Assembly: GCA_031551865.1 (NCBI GenBank)
Contig: JAVBMY010000017.1
Location: 1-18,588, forward strand
DNA length: 18,588 nucleotides
Source: Rikenella sp031551865
Lineage (GTDB): Bacteria; Bacteroidota; Bacteroidia; Bacteroidales; Rikenellaceae
Direction: 5' to 3'
Position numbers and translations under genes: made by a program. The notes beneath the pieces are model-generated. The model searched no databases and was not told where the DNA came from. It worked only from the letters and a program-made list of their open reading frames with translations. This document shows, in pieces, positions 8,091-16,179 of this stretch. The first letter of the stretch is position 1, and every line of letters starts with the position of its first letter.

Positions 8091-9950
8091 TTATTGCTCG
8101 GGCCGATGGCTTTCGATCTCTTTTTCAAGAGCGGCGAGCGCTTCGGACTCGGGAATGGCACGCGCCAGTACCTGCGATCCTTTGTACAAAGTGACACGGC
8201 CTCCGCCCGCGCCTACATAACCGTAGTCGGCATCGGCCATCTCGCCGGGGCCGTTGACGATGCAACCCATCACGGCGATCTTCAGCCCGGCGTATTCGGG
8301 CCGTCCGCCGAAGCGTTCCTTCACGGCCCGCGCTGCGCCCTGCAGGTCGAACAGGGTGCGCCCGCAGCCGGGACACGAGATGATCTCGGTGTGCGAGAAC
8401 CGTGCGCGCGAGGCTTGCAAAATAGCGAGCGAAAGCGTGTCAAGGTCGAACGGCGGAGTGACATTGTGAACGGTGGTTTTCAACCGGCCTTCGGCGTCTT
8501 CGTCGTAACGGGTCTCGCTGACCTCGTTCACGATCCAAAGGCCGTCGCCGAGGCCGTCGATAAAAAGCGCGCCGAAGTCGGCGGCGGCGTAGAGTTGCAG
8601 GGCATCGAGCGAGGTCTCGTGGTAGCAGCGGCTCAGGATCACAGGATTCCGGGCGCCCTGTTGGCCCAACCGCGCGAAACAGGCGCGTATCTCGCCGACC
8701 CAGTGGCTGTTCTCGCTGGCAAGCAGCAATACGCGCGATTGGTTCTCGGGCCTCGCAAGCCAGGCGGTGAAACGGTCGGTCAGGTGGTCGAGCGTGCAGG
8801 CGATCCAACCTTCGGCTCCGGCCAGGGCCTCGAAAGGAGTCAGCAGGCGTACGGTGTTGATACCGATGTCGGCGCCCAAGGCCCCGGAAATTCCCGAACC
8901 CTGCGAGACTTGCGTATCTCCCGGATTTCCTCCACCCACCACGACGGGCACGGCAGCGCCTCCGATCCGTATGCCTTGGCATTCGGTCGCAGCGGATTCG
9001 CGGCGGTGGTAGCGGTAAGGGTCCCACGAGGGAGTGCAGTCGAAAGGGATGTAGTTGTGGAGTTCGCGCCCCTCGAAGTAGCGGGCGAGCAGCCGGGCGG
9101 GGACGATTTCGTTTTGCGGGGGTTCGGTGAGCGACACGCGGATGGTGTCGCCGATGCCGTCGGCCAACAGGGAGCCGATCCCGACGGCGGAGCGGATGCG
9201 TCCGTCTTCGCCTTCGCCGGCCTCGGTCACCCCCAGGTGCAGGGGATAGGGGGGGAGTTCTTCCTCTTCGAGCCGCAACACGAGCAGGCGGTAGGCCTCG
9301 ACCATCACGCGGGCGTTGCTGGACTTCATGGATACCACTACCCTGTCGAACTCTTCGTCGCGGCAGACGCGCAGAAATTCGAGGGCGGATTGCACCATGC
9401 CTTCGGTGGTGTCGCCCCAACGGGACATGATGCGTTCCGAAAGCGAGCCGTGGTTCACGCCGATGCGCAGGGCGGTGCCGTAATGTTTGCAGATGTGGAG
9501 CAGTTCGGTGAATTCGCGGCGCAACCGTTCGAGTTCTTCGGCCCACTCCGCGTCGGTGTATTCGCGCACCTGTTGCCCCTCGGCGGTGCGGCGGTCCACG
9601 AAGTTTCCGGGGTTGATGCGCACTTTGCCCACGTATTGCGCGGCGATGGCGGCGGCGGCGGGGTTGAAGTGGATGTCGGCCACCAACGGCACATAGCACT
9701 CCTGTTCTTCGATCCTGCGGCGGATGGTCAGCAGCCGCTCGGCTTCGCGCATGCCGGGCGCAGTCAGCCGCACCATTTCGGCCCCGGCCCGGGCGATCTC
9801 CATCACCTGAGCGGCCGAGGCCTCGACGTCGGCCGTGTCGGTCGTACACATCGACTGCACCACCACCGGAGCCCCGCCCCCGATGGTCACCCGCCCGCCG
9901 ACCCGCAGGGGCAGGCTCTCACGACGCTGGTATGTATACGGATTTTTCAT
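8091..9950 (-). CDS. ispG: 4-hydroxy-3-methylbut-2-enyl diphosphate synthase, long form (IspG/GcpE)
   Basis: The MEP-pathway [4Fe-4S] enzyme that reductively converts MEcPP to HMBPP in the cytoplasm. At 619 residues this is the long three-domain form found in Bacteroidetes, Chlamydiae and plants, against about 370 in E. coli. The N-terminal TIM barrel shows VQSMCTTDT, VADIHFNP, VRINPGNF and LRIGVNHGSL. A central inserted domain occupies roughly residues 290-510. The C-terminal cluster domain carries C526 and C529 (CPGCGRT), C563 and E570 (GCIVNGPGE), the expected three Cys plus one Glu ligands. The ATG at 9950 gives the usual N-terminus. No standard promoter was found upstream; a palindromic repeat separates it from rnr. 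The zinc-ribbon membrane gene follows. Confidence 0.97.
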   Translation of the reverse strand: MKNPYTYQRRESLPLRVGGRVTIGGGAPVVVQSMCTTDTADVEASAAQVMEIARAGAEMVRLTAPGMREAERLLTIRRRIEEQECYVPLVADIHFNPAAAAIAAQYVGKVRINPGNFVDRRTAEGQQVREYTDAEWAEELERLRREFTELLHICKHYGTALRIGVNHGSLSERIMSRWGDTTEGMVQSALEFLRVCRDEEFDRVVVSMKSSNARVMVEAYRLLVLRLEEEELPPYPLHLGVTEAGEGEDGRIRSAVGIGSLLADGIGDTIRVSLTEPPQNEIVPARLLARYFEGRELHNYIPFDCTPSWDPYRYHRRESAATECQGIRIGGAAVPVVVGGGNPGDTQVSQGSGISGALGADIGINTVRLLTPFEALAGAEGWIACTLDHLTDRFTAWLARPENQSRVLLLASENSHWVGEIRACFARLGQQGARNPVILSRCYHETSLDALQLYAAADFGALFIDGLGDGLWIVNEVSETRYDEDAEGRLKTTVHNVTPPFDLDTLSLAILQASRARFSHTEIISCPGCGRTLFDLQGAARAVKERFGGRPEYAGLKIAVMGCIVNGPGEMADADYGYVGAGGGRVTLYKGSQVLARAIPESEALAALEKEIESHRPEQ

Positions 9951-10010
9951 TCAAATAGGTCGTCATTGTGGGGGCCCGGTGCACAACAGTACGGGCGACT
10001 ATTTCTAATC

Positions 10011-10105
10011 GTCATTGCGAGAAGCGTAAAACGCGACGCGGCAATCCTCTTTTCCGAACAGGAAGATTGCTCCGGACGCTTCGGACCTCGCATCCTCGCC
10101 ATGAC
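10011..10105. repeat. Palindromic intergenic repeat, copy A
   Basis: An imperfect 95-bp nested palindrome. The ends are GTCATTGCGA (10011-10020) and TCGCCATGAC (10096-10105), with one mismatch. Inside, GAAGCG (10021-10026) pairs with CGCTTC (10077-10082), and GCAATC (10041-10046) with GATTGC (10065-10070), around a TTCC/GGAA core. It shares its ends with the copies at 13816 and 18501. It lies between the rnr stop and the ispG start on the minus strand, so it would be read through as RNA if the two are co-transcribed. Confidence 0.8.
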
Positions 10106-10146
10106 GGCAAAGATCGGTGAGCGCAATCAATAAACAATCCGCAGCC

Positions 10147-12495
10147 CTACCGGCGTTTTTTGCCGTTGCGGTTCCGGTGGTTATTACCGTTGGCATTCTT
10201 GTTGTTGGCGCGGGAGTTGGGGAACGGGTTGAGCGCATCGAGTTTCCCGGTGTGGAAGTCGAGCGAGCCCACCATCTCGAAGTCGAGTTGCTTGCGCACC
10301 AGGTCGGCGCGTTTGACCCGCACGCGGACGTCGTCGCCGAGCGTGAACTTGTGTCCGTGGGCGTGCCCGATGACCGAGTGGCGCTCTTTGTCGAACGCGT
10401 AGTAGTCGTCCGACATATCGCGCAGGGCCACCATGCCCTCGATCTTGTTCTCCTTGAGCTCGACGTAGATACCCCAGTCGGTGACGCCCGAGATGACGCC
10501 GTCGAATTCGGTGCCGATCTTGTCCTCCATGAACTCAACCATCTTGTACTTGACCGAGGCGCGTTCGGCGTCGGTGGCGCGTTGTTCCATGTCCGAACTA
10601 TGGTCGCAAAGCTGCTGGTAGTAGTCGCGGTCTTCCGACTTGCCGCCCGCGAGGTAGTGGGCCAGCAGGCGGTGCACCATCATGTCCGGGTAGCGGCGGA
10701 TGGGCGAGGTGAAGTGCGTGTAATAGTCGAACGCGAGGCCGTAGTGGCCGATGTTGGTGGTCGAATAGACCGCCTTGGCCATCGAGCGGATCGCCAGCGT
10801 CGAGATCAGGTTCTCTTCTTTCTTGCCTTTGATGGTCGCCAGCAGGCGGGTCATCTCTTTGGCCACTGCGCGGCCTTTCTCGGCGGCAAATTTGTAGCCG
10901 AAACTGGCGATGAAAGAACGGAAGGCGTCGATTTTCTCCTGGTTCGGTTTGTCGTGGATGCGGTAGACGAACGTGCGCTCGGCGTTCTTTTTGCCCTCGC
11001 GCTTGCGGCCCACGAACTCGGCCACCTTGCGGTTGGCCAGCAGCATGAACTCTTCGATCAGCTGGTTCGAATCCTTGATCTCCTTGAAATAGACGCCGGT
11101 CGGTTTGCCGTTCGCATCGAGGATGAACTTCGCCTCATCGCGGTCGAAGCCGAGGGCTCCGTTGCGGAAGCGTTCGGCACGCATGATTTTGGCCAGGCGG
11201 TCGAGTGTGCGGATCTCGGCCTGATACTGGTCGTCGGCGCCCTCGATGATCTTCTGGGCCTCTTCGTACGTGAAACGCCGGTCGGAATAGATCACCGTGC
11301 GGCCCAGCCATTCGTTCACCATTTCGGCCTCGTCGGTCAGTTCGAAGACCGCCGAAAAACAGAGTTTCTCTTCGTTCGGCCTCAAAGAGCAGAGTTCGTT
11401 CGAGAGTTTTTCGGGCAACATCGGCACCGTGCGGTCGACCAGGTAGACCGATGTGGCGCGGTCCTGCGCTTCGGTGTCGATCGGGTCGCCGGGATGCACG
11501 TAGTGGGTCACGTCGGCGATGTGTACGCCTACTTCCCAGTTGCCGTTGTCGAGGCGGCGAATCGACAGGGCATCGTCGAAGTCCTTGGCGTCGGCCGGGT
11601 CGATGGTGCAGGTGGTGATCCCGCGCATGTCGCGGCGTTTTTTGAACTCTTTGTCGGTGAGGTCGGAGGGAATGGCGGCGGCCTGCTGTTCAAGGTCGCC
11701 GGGGAATTGATACGGTAGGTCGTACTCGGCCAGGATGGCGTGCATCTCGGTGTTGTTGTCGCCGATGTTGCCCAGCACGTCGACGATCATCCCCGTGGGG
11801 TTCTTGGCGGTCTCGGGCCAGTCGGTCACGCGGACAATCACCTTTTGGCCGTCCTTGGCGCCGTTAAGGTTCCGCAGCGGCACGAAGATGTCGATCGGCA
11901 CGGTGCGCGTATCGATGATCACGAAGGCGTAGCGCTCCGAGACCTCGATGCGGCCCACAAAGGTGCGTTTGCTCTCCTGGGTGATCTCGGTGATCTCGCC
12001 CTGTATGCGGCCGTCGCGGCGGCGGCCAATGATGGCTACCTTCACACGGTCGCCGTGCATCGCGTGGTGCACGTGCTGCGGCTCGACCACGATGTCTTTT
12101 TCGTCTGGATCGGCACCGTCGACGATGATGTAGGCCATGCCGCTCGAAGTCATGTCGACGCGGCCCTCTTTCGTGGGCAGGTAGCGGCGGGTGAGGCGGT
12201 ATTGCCCCTGGTCGATCTTCTCGATCACGCCCTCGTGCACCATGATCTCCATCAGTTCCCGCACCAGGGCGCGGTCTTCGGCGTCGCCCTGCATACCGAT
12301 GTTTTCGGCCAGCTGGCGGGGGTTGTAGACGCGCGAGGGGTGGTTGGCGAACGCCTCGAAGATCATTCGTTTAAGTTCCTGGGCTTCGAGTTCGGGGTTT
12401 TGGTATTCGCGGCCGGCGCGGTCGCGTCGTATGGCTTCGAGCCTCCGGTTACGGCGGCTCATTTTTTTTGCAATTTTCTTGATTGTTTTTTTCAC
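10147..12495 (-). CDS. rnr: Ribonuclease R (RNase II/RNB family 3'-5' exoribonuclease)
   Basis: A processive 3'-5' exoribonuclease that degrades structured RNA. It is 782 residues with the full RNase R layout. An N-terminal winged-helix segment spans about 25-85 (MIFEAFANHPSRVYNPRQL...EGVIEKIDQGQYRL). Two cold-shock domains follow (SGMAYIIVDG...HGDRVKVAIIG; FVGRIEVSERYAFVI). The RNB catalytic domain contains DPADAKDFDDA, with D299, D305, D307 and D308 as the likely metal ligands, and HIADVTHYV. A C-terminal S1 domain covers about 680-760 (FDGVISGVTDWGIYVEL). The protein ends in a basic, Asn-rich tail, which in RNase R homologues aids RNA or ribosome binding. The start is a GTG at 12495 (KKTIKKIAKK); an ATG at 12462 (MSRRNRRLEA) is a real alternative. 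No -7 box is visible upstream. Confidence 0.96.
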   Translation of the reverse strand: MKKTIKKIAKKMSRRNRRLEAIRRDRAGREYQNPELEAQELKRMIFEAFANHPSRVYNPRQLAENIGMQGDAEDRALVRELMEIMVHEGVIEKIDQGQYRLTRRYLPTKEGRVDMTSSGMAYIIVDGADPDEKDIVVEPQHVHHAMHGDRVKVAIIGRRRDGRIQGEITEITQESKRTFVGRIEVSERYAFVIIDTRTVPIDIFVPLRNLNGAKDGQKVIVRVTDWPETAKNPTGMIVDVLGNIGDNNTEMHAILAEYDLPYQFPGDLEQQAAAIPSDLTDKEFKKRRDMRGITTCTIDPADAKDFDDALSIRRLDNGNWEVGVHIADVTHYVHPGDPIDTEAQDRATSVYLVDRTVPMLPEKLSNELCSLRPNEEKLCFSAVFELTDEAEMVNEWLGRTVIYSDRRFTYEEAQKIIEGADDQYQAEIRTLDRLAKIMRAERFRNGALGFDRDEAKFILDANGKPTGVYFKEIKDSNQLIEEFMLLANRKVAEFVGRKREGKKNAERTFVYRIHDKPNQEKIDAFRSFIASFGYKFAAEKGRAVAKEMTRLLATIKGKKEENLISTLAIRSMAKAVYSTTNIGHYGLAFDYYTHFTSPIRRYPDMMVHRLLAHYLAGGKSEDRDYYQQLCDHSSDMEQRATDAERASVKYKMVEFMEDKIGTEFDGVISGVTDWGIYVELKENKIEGMVALRDMSDDYYAFDKERHSVIGHAHGHKFTLGDDVRVRVKRADLVRKQLDFEMVGSLDFHTGKLDALNPFPNSRANNKNANGNNHRNRNGKKRR

Positions 12496-12768
12496 GTATT
12501 GTAGTTGTCTTTTGTTAGCTATTTATATGAGGGAGCAATGGGTTGATACATGCGTCTTTCGCGTAGAAAGGAGCGCTCTACGCCACCGCAGAGAAATTCG
12601 CGCCCGCCCCGCCCCCCTTTAGGGCGGGCGGGCTCCTTCGTAGCGGCGCTCGCGCTTCCGCAGCTCAATCGGTACGGCTTGCGCGTCACGCGGGCGCAAT
12701 AATTTCGGGGAAAAGCGGGCTTGCCGGAGTTTACCCTGAGCAAAGCCGAACGGGGCCGGCCGCCAGAA
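12496..12768. other. GC-rich intergenic region with stem-loop
   Basis: A 273-bp gap between the sensor kinase stop and the rnr start. It contains a strong GC-only hairpin at 12602-12633: GCCCGCCCCGCCC against GGGCGGGCGGGC with one bulge. It also holds a segment at 12731-12755 reading ACCCTGAGCAAAGCCGAACG, similar to dispersed CCCTGAGCGAAGTCGAAGGG-type repeats of Bacteroidetes. An 88-codon minus-strand frame crosses it, but its composition (RPKGGRGGREFLCGG) is not protein-like. No T-run follows the hairpin on either strand, so it is not a standard terminator. Confidence 0.55.
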
Positions 12769-13752
12769 TTATTGCTGTCCGGCATCCATTTTGATCGTCA
12801 CGCGGGTACCTTTGTGGCGGCCGGCCCGGCGGCTGGCGACGCTCATTTCGCCTTTGACCGAAGCGATGCGCGAAGTCATGTTCCAACTGCCCATCCCTTC
12901 ACTTTCCTTTTCGGTGTCGTAGCCCCGGCCGTTGTCGGCATAAAGCAGCGTCACCATCCCCCCGGCAAGTTGCATATCGATCGTCAGCAGCGTGGCCTGG
13001 GCGTGGCGCAACGTATTGTTCACCAGTTCGCACAACACGCGGTAGAGCGCCACTTCTTTCTCGGGGGCAAGACGCACGTCGGTCATGTTGGTGGTGAATT
13101 CGATTTTCACAGGGGTGCTGGGCTGCAATTTCTCGATAAAGATCCGCAAGGCGCGTGCCAGACCGAAATTTTCGAGCACGTGAGGCGACAGGTTGTTCGA
13201 TACCTCGCGCAGGCTCTTCAGCGCTTCGGCGATCACATAGTCGGTATTGGCCAGTATTTCGCGCTGTTTACCGCTGAGGCTACCGCCCTCGCCGAGCGCC
13301 TCCATGGCCGAAAGGCCCATTTTGGCTGACGAAAGCAACGGACCGAGTCCGTCATGCAGTTCTTTCGAGATGACCCGCCGCTGGTTTTCCTCGGCGCGCA
13401 GCACGGCGCTAAGGATGCGTTTTTCGTGGTGGCGGCGCTGTTCCTCGCGCAGAGCCAGATAATTCAACACTTTTTTGATGAGCAGCACCGCCACGGCAAA
13501 GCAAAGCGACGTGCCGACACCAATCCAGACGTAGATCATCCGGGGCAGCACAAAGAATTGCGTCCGCCCGTCGGTCACTTCCGAGAGTTGCTGGGCGAAC
13601 TCGTTGTAGCGCATGATGCACATCAGCACCAGCGCCACGGTAATCAGTATCCACGAGGAGTTGTATTTGGTAGTCCGCGTGAGGCGGATGGCGACCGCGG
13701 CGGCCACGATCTGCAACACGATCGCGATCAAAAGCAGGATTAAAAGTACCAT
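12769..13752 (-). CDS. Orphan sensor histidine kinase, HisKA_3/NarL class
   Basis: A 327-residue membrane kinase of a two-component system. Three hydrophobic segments at about 2-23, 33-48 and 71-93 form the sensing part, with only about 22 residues between the second and third. No PAS, HAMP or large ectodomain is present. Residues 108-145 are the HisKA_3 dimerisation helix, with the phosphoacceptor H133 in KELHDGLG. The HATPase_c domain has its N box at ELVNNTLRHA (N245, N246), the G1 box at DNGRGYD (273-279), and GMGSWNMTSRI (287-296). This class normally pairs with a LuxR-type response regulator; none is in the window. A perfect -7 box ends only 4 bases before the ATG, implying a leaderless mRNA or an internal start. 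Confidence 0.9.
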   Translation of the reverse strand: MVLLILLLIAIVLQIVAAAVAIRLTRTTKYNSSWILITVALVLMCIMRYNEFAQQLSEVTDGRTQFFVLPRMIYVWIGVGTSLCFAVAVLLIKKVLNYLALREEQRRHHEKRILSAVLRAEENQRRVISKELHDGLGPLLSSAKMGLSAMEALGEGGSLSGKQREILANTDYVIAEALKSLREVSNNLSPHVLENFGLARALRIFIEKLQPSTPVKIEFTTNMTDVRLAPEKEVALYRVLCELVNNTLRHAQATLLTIDMQLAGGMVTLLYADNGRGYDTEKESEGMGSWNMTSRIASVKGEMSVASRRAGRHKGTRVTIKMDAGQQ

Positions 13753-13756
13753 CGCT

Positions 13757-13764
13757 CAAAGGTA
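13757..13764 (-). promoter_or_regulatory. Sensor kinase promoter, -7 box TACCTTTG
   Basis: An exact TAnnTTTG on the minus strand, with 4 bases (13753-13756) between it and the ATG at 13752. A TTTG at 13789-13792 lies 24 bases upstream of the box, slightly long for the usual -33 spacing. Transcription would start at or within a few bases of the start codon. Confidence 0.65.
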
Positions 13765-13815
13765 CTATAAATTTCGTGCCCGGACGCACAAACCAGGATT
13801 GATAGGGCCCTGCCT

Positions 13816-13993
13816 CGTCATTGCGAAGAGTGAACAACGCCAGAAACGAAGCAATCCTCCCTTGATAAGCATTGGGAAGATTAAATCCACTTCGTGGCTT
13901 TTTCCTCCTTGTGCCTCGGCAATTTATAAGCGAACTTAAATTGCGCGCGGCTACAGCGTCGGCTGCTTCGGCTTTACAAACCTCGCAATGACG
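13816..13993. repeat. Palindromic intergenic repeat, copy B
   Basis: A 178-bp element with exact 11-bp terminal inverted repeats: CGTCATTGCGA (13816-13826) and TCGCAATGACG (13983-13993). Inside, CAATCCTCCC near 13852-13861 can pair with GGGAAGATT near 13874-13882, closing a hairpin like the inner arm of copy A. It starts 18 bp past the stop of the TonB-receptor-like gene and ends 51 bp before the sensor kinase -7 box. No coding capacity. It looks like a non-autonomous MITE or REP-type element. Confidence 0.8.
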
Positions 13994-14011
13994 GGAAGTG
14001 ATAGGCCGCAC

Positions 14012-16133
14012 TCAGAACCAGAACGAAGCCGTTACAAAGAAATTCAGCCCCGGTGCGTGTCGGTAGTACGACCCTAAAGGATAAAGGTAGCCGGTCGAAA
14101 CGCCGCCCTGCGCATCGTCTCGCAGGCGGGTCGATTCGTAGCCTCCGGATACAATGTCGCGGCGGTCGAGCAAGTTGTCGACCCCGGCGTAGACGCCCAG
14201 CCGCTGCGATCCCCGCAGGTAGAACGTGCGGCCGACGAACAGGTCGACCGTGGCCGCTGTGCCGAAACACTCTTGCGCCGAGAGCAACGATTCCGAAGGA
14301 AGCCCCGCCTGTCCGAGGGCGCGGTCGGTACGCCGCAGGGGAGCGGGCGACACGTAGTTCCCGCCGAACGCGTTGAGCGACGCCGAGAATTGCCAGCCGC
14401 GCGGCCGGTATTCGAAGGTCAGCGTGCCGGCCTGCTGGGGCGCCCCGGACACCCGCAAGCCGTCGTAATGCACTTTTTCGTTCGAGGCGGAAAGTGTACC
14501 GGTTGTCTCTTTCTCTTCGAAAGCCACGGGGTCGGCGGTGTAGCGGTTGTCCGACAACACGGCAGCCGCCCGCAGCCAAAGGTTCGGAGAAAGCAAGATT
14601 TCGGCCGAAAGCTCAATCCCCGCATGCCGCACGGCGATGCCCTGCATCACGTAATTGCAATAGTAACGGTTCAAGTCGTCGTAGAAATGGAGCACTTGCG
14701 TGCGGTCGGCGAACGTGTTGTAATACACAGCCCCGTAGAAGCGCGCCCGCGGCAGCCGGTAGTCGGCCGACACGACAACGGTCGCCCGCGGCGATCTGGC
14801 GGTTCGGGTTGCGTATGTCGTTTTGGGTCTGGTTGCGGGTGTCTTCGTCGTTCTCGGCAAAGTTATCGATGTCGAGCCAGTAAGCGGCGCCCAGCAGGTC
14901 GTCCATCACTTTGAAGTTCTTGTCGTCGGCCAGCGTGAGCCGGATGCCGAACTCAAGCGACGAGAAATCCGAGAACTTGAGCTGCGCCGTGGAATTGAGC
15001 ACGGCCTCGCGGCGCTGAGTCACCCTTTTTTCAAGGATATAATGTGCCCTCTCGCCGTTATAGGCGTTCAGGTCGGCGAGTGCCTGCCAGTCGATCTGGC
15101 TCACCGTGGGATCGGTGCGCCACAACTCGGCCAGCACGCCGGCCACGTAGGAATTCGACTGGTAGCTGGGCATGTAGCGGTAGTAATCGGGACGGGGATT
15201 GGGGGCGTGCTGCCAGTTGAGGCCGGAATAGCTGTCGTGTCCGGCGGTGGCACGCAGGGTCGTCACCAGAGAGAATGCCCCGGAGGGCGAAAGGTATTCG
15301 TACCCCAACGCCACCACCGGGGTCAGGTATTCCGACACGCGGGCATTGCGGGCACCACTGCGCGGAGTACCTGGCCGCGACCCTGGAGCCCCGGCATCCC
15401 AGACACCCCACGCCGGATTGTAGAGGTTGTTGCCCGTGAGCGCGAACGCTTCGGCCACCGAAGCGGACTGGGTGGCGCGTTGCCGCGGCTCGAAAAAGAA
15501 ATTGAGTGAGAACTGATGTTGCGCGCCGCCCTCGGAAGCCATGGCCTTTGAAACCGCCGCATCGATCAGGTATTGGTCGTTCCTGGTGCCTTGCACGGGC
15601 AGCGACCAACCCCACGCCGCCGAAGCAGCCACGCCGTACGACCAGCCTTTGGCCGTGGCCGCGGGGCCGTTACGCCCGAGGTTACGCCAGTCGCCGGAAG
15701 TGCCTGAAAAATACTGGCCCCGCAGCCGGAGGTTGTAGTTGCGGTTGGCGCCGCCGACCGACATGCGGGCCTGCGGCGAGCGGCGGTAAGCGGGCGTGAT
15801 CGCGGGCATCCACGGCTCCCACACCCCGCGCAACGACGAAAGCCGCATCCCGGAATACTGTTTCCAGTCGTCGATAAAGCGCGCCCGGGCGCCGAGCATC
15901 ATGAAACTGCGCCCGGCATCGAGACCGGCCAGTTCCCATTCGGTACTCAGGGTAGCCAGCGGGATGGTGGGATCGTCGTCGCGCCATTCGACAGCCAACG
16001 TAGAGCGGGCGGCATCGCTATCGTCGGTCTGCGCACGGGCGGAGGTGGAGGCCAGCAGCGCCGCCACGAAAAAGGGCAACGCGGTGAGCGCTGCCCTGAA
16101 GGAGTTTCCGGAGGGTGGGTTTTGCCTCATCAT
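14012..16133 (-). pseudogene. TonB-dependent-receptor-like outer-membrane beta-barrel, frameshifted
   Basis: Two overlapping frames together encode about 706 residues of one barrel protein. The first part (start 16133) begins with a signal peptide cleaved near A34/Q35 (STSARA-QTDD). It carries receptor-family blocks such as GNNLYNPAWG, NARVSEY, PNPRPDYYRYMPSY and NDIRNPNRQIAAGD. Its frame leaves the homology at about 14781 and runs on to a stop at 14613. From about 14776 to 14012 the next frame resumes with VVSADYRLPRARFYGAVYYN and ends ...LNFFVTASFWF, with the terminal Phe typical of BAM substrates. A single extra base, or a loss of two, between about 14774 and 14783 explains this. The N-terminus lacks a recognisable CarboxypepD-reg or plug domain, so it is shorter than typical receptors of this group. 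Substrate unknown. The alternatives are a sequencing error or a recent pseudogene. Confidence 0.8.
14774..14783 (-). other. Frameshift site in the barrel gene
   Basis: Reading the minus strand, family-like sequence in one frame ends at ...RQIAAGD, and family-like sequence in the next frame begins at VVSADYRLPR. Skipping one base in the CGTTGTCGTG tract restores a continuous protein. No homopolymer or long tandem repeat is present, so slippage-based phase variation or programmed frameshifting is not obvious. Confidence 0.7.
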
Positions 16134-16137
16134 GAGG

Positions 16138-16145
16138 CAAAGTTA
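16138..16145 (-). promoter_or_regulatory. -7 box TAACTTTG before the TonB-receptor-like gene
   Basis: An exact TAnnTTTG on minus, 4 bases (16134-16137) before the ATG at 16133. It lies in the 46-bp gap after the small barrel gene. A -33 element is not clear. If used, the mRNA would be leaderless or nearly so. Confidence 0.5.
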
Positions 16146-16179
16146 CAACCTTTGCCGGTCGATATATACCGCGAAACGA

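Noticed and set aside
7997..8197. 67-residue N-terminal extension of the zinc-ribbon membrane protein
   Set aside because: It would overlap the end of ispG and is Pro/Lys-rich without a family pattern. The ATG at 7996 begins right before the zinc ribbon.
9951..9960. TATTTG directly before the ispG ATG as a -7 box
   Set aside because: The TA lies directly against TTTG without the two-base gap, so it does not match TAnnTTTG.
7977..10133. 718-codon plus-strand frame opposite ispG
   Set aside because: ispG on the other strand has every family motif. This frame is a compositional shadow and spans an intergenic repeat.
11060..11080. GGTTCGAATCC-like string resembling a tRNA T-arm
   Set aside because: It lies within the RNase R coding sequence, and no acceptor or anticodon stem surrounds it.
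10117..11718. 533-codon plus-strand frame opposite rnr
   Set aside because: It is antisense to the RNase R catalytic domains, and no recognisable family is seen in it.
12519..12785. 88-codon minus-strand frame
   Set aside because: It is low-complexity (RPKGGRGGREF), overlaps the kinase 3' end and a GC hairpin, and looks repeat-derived.
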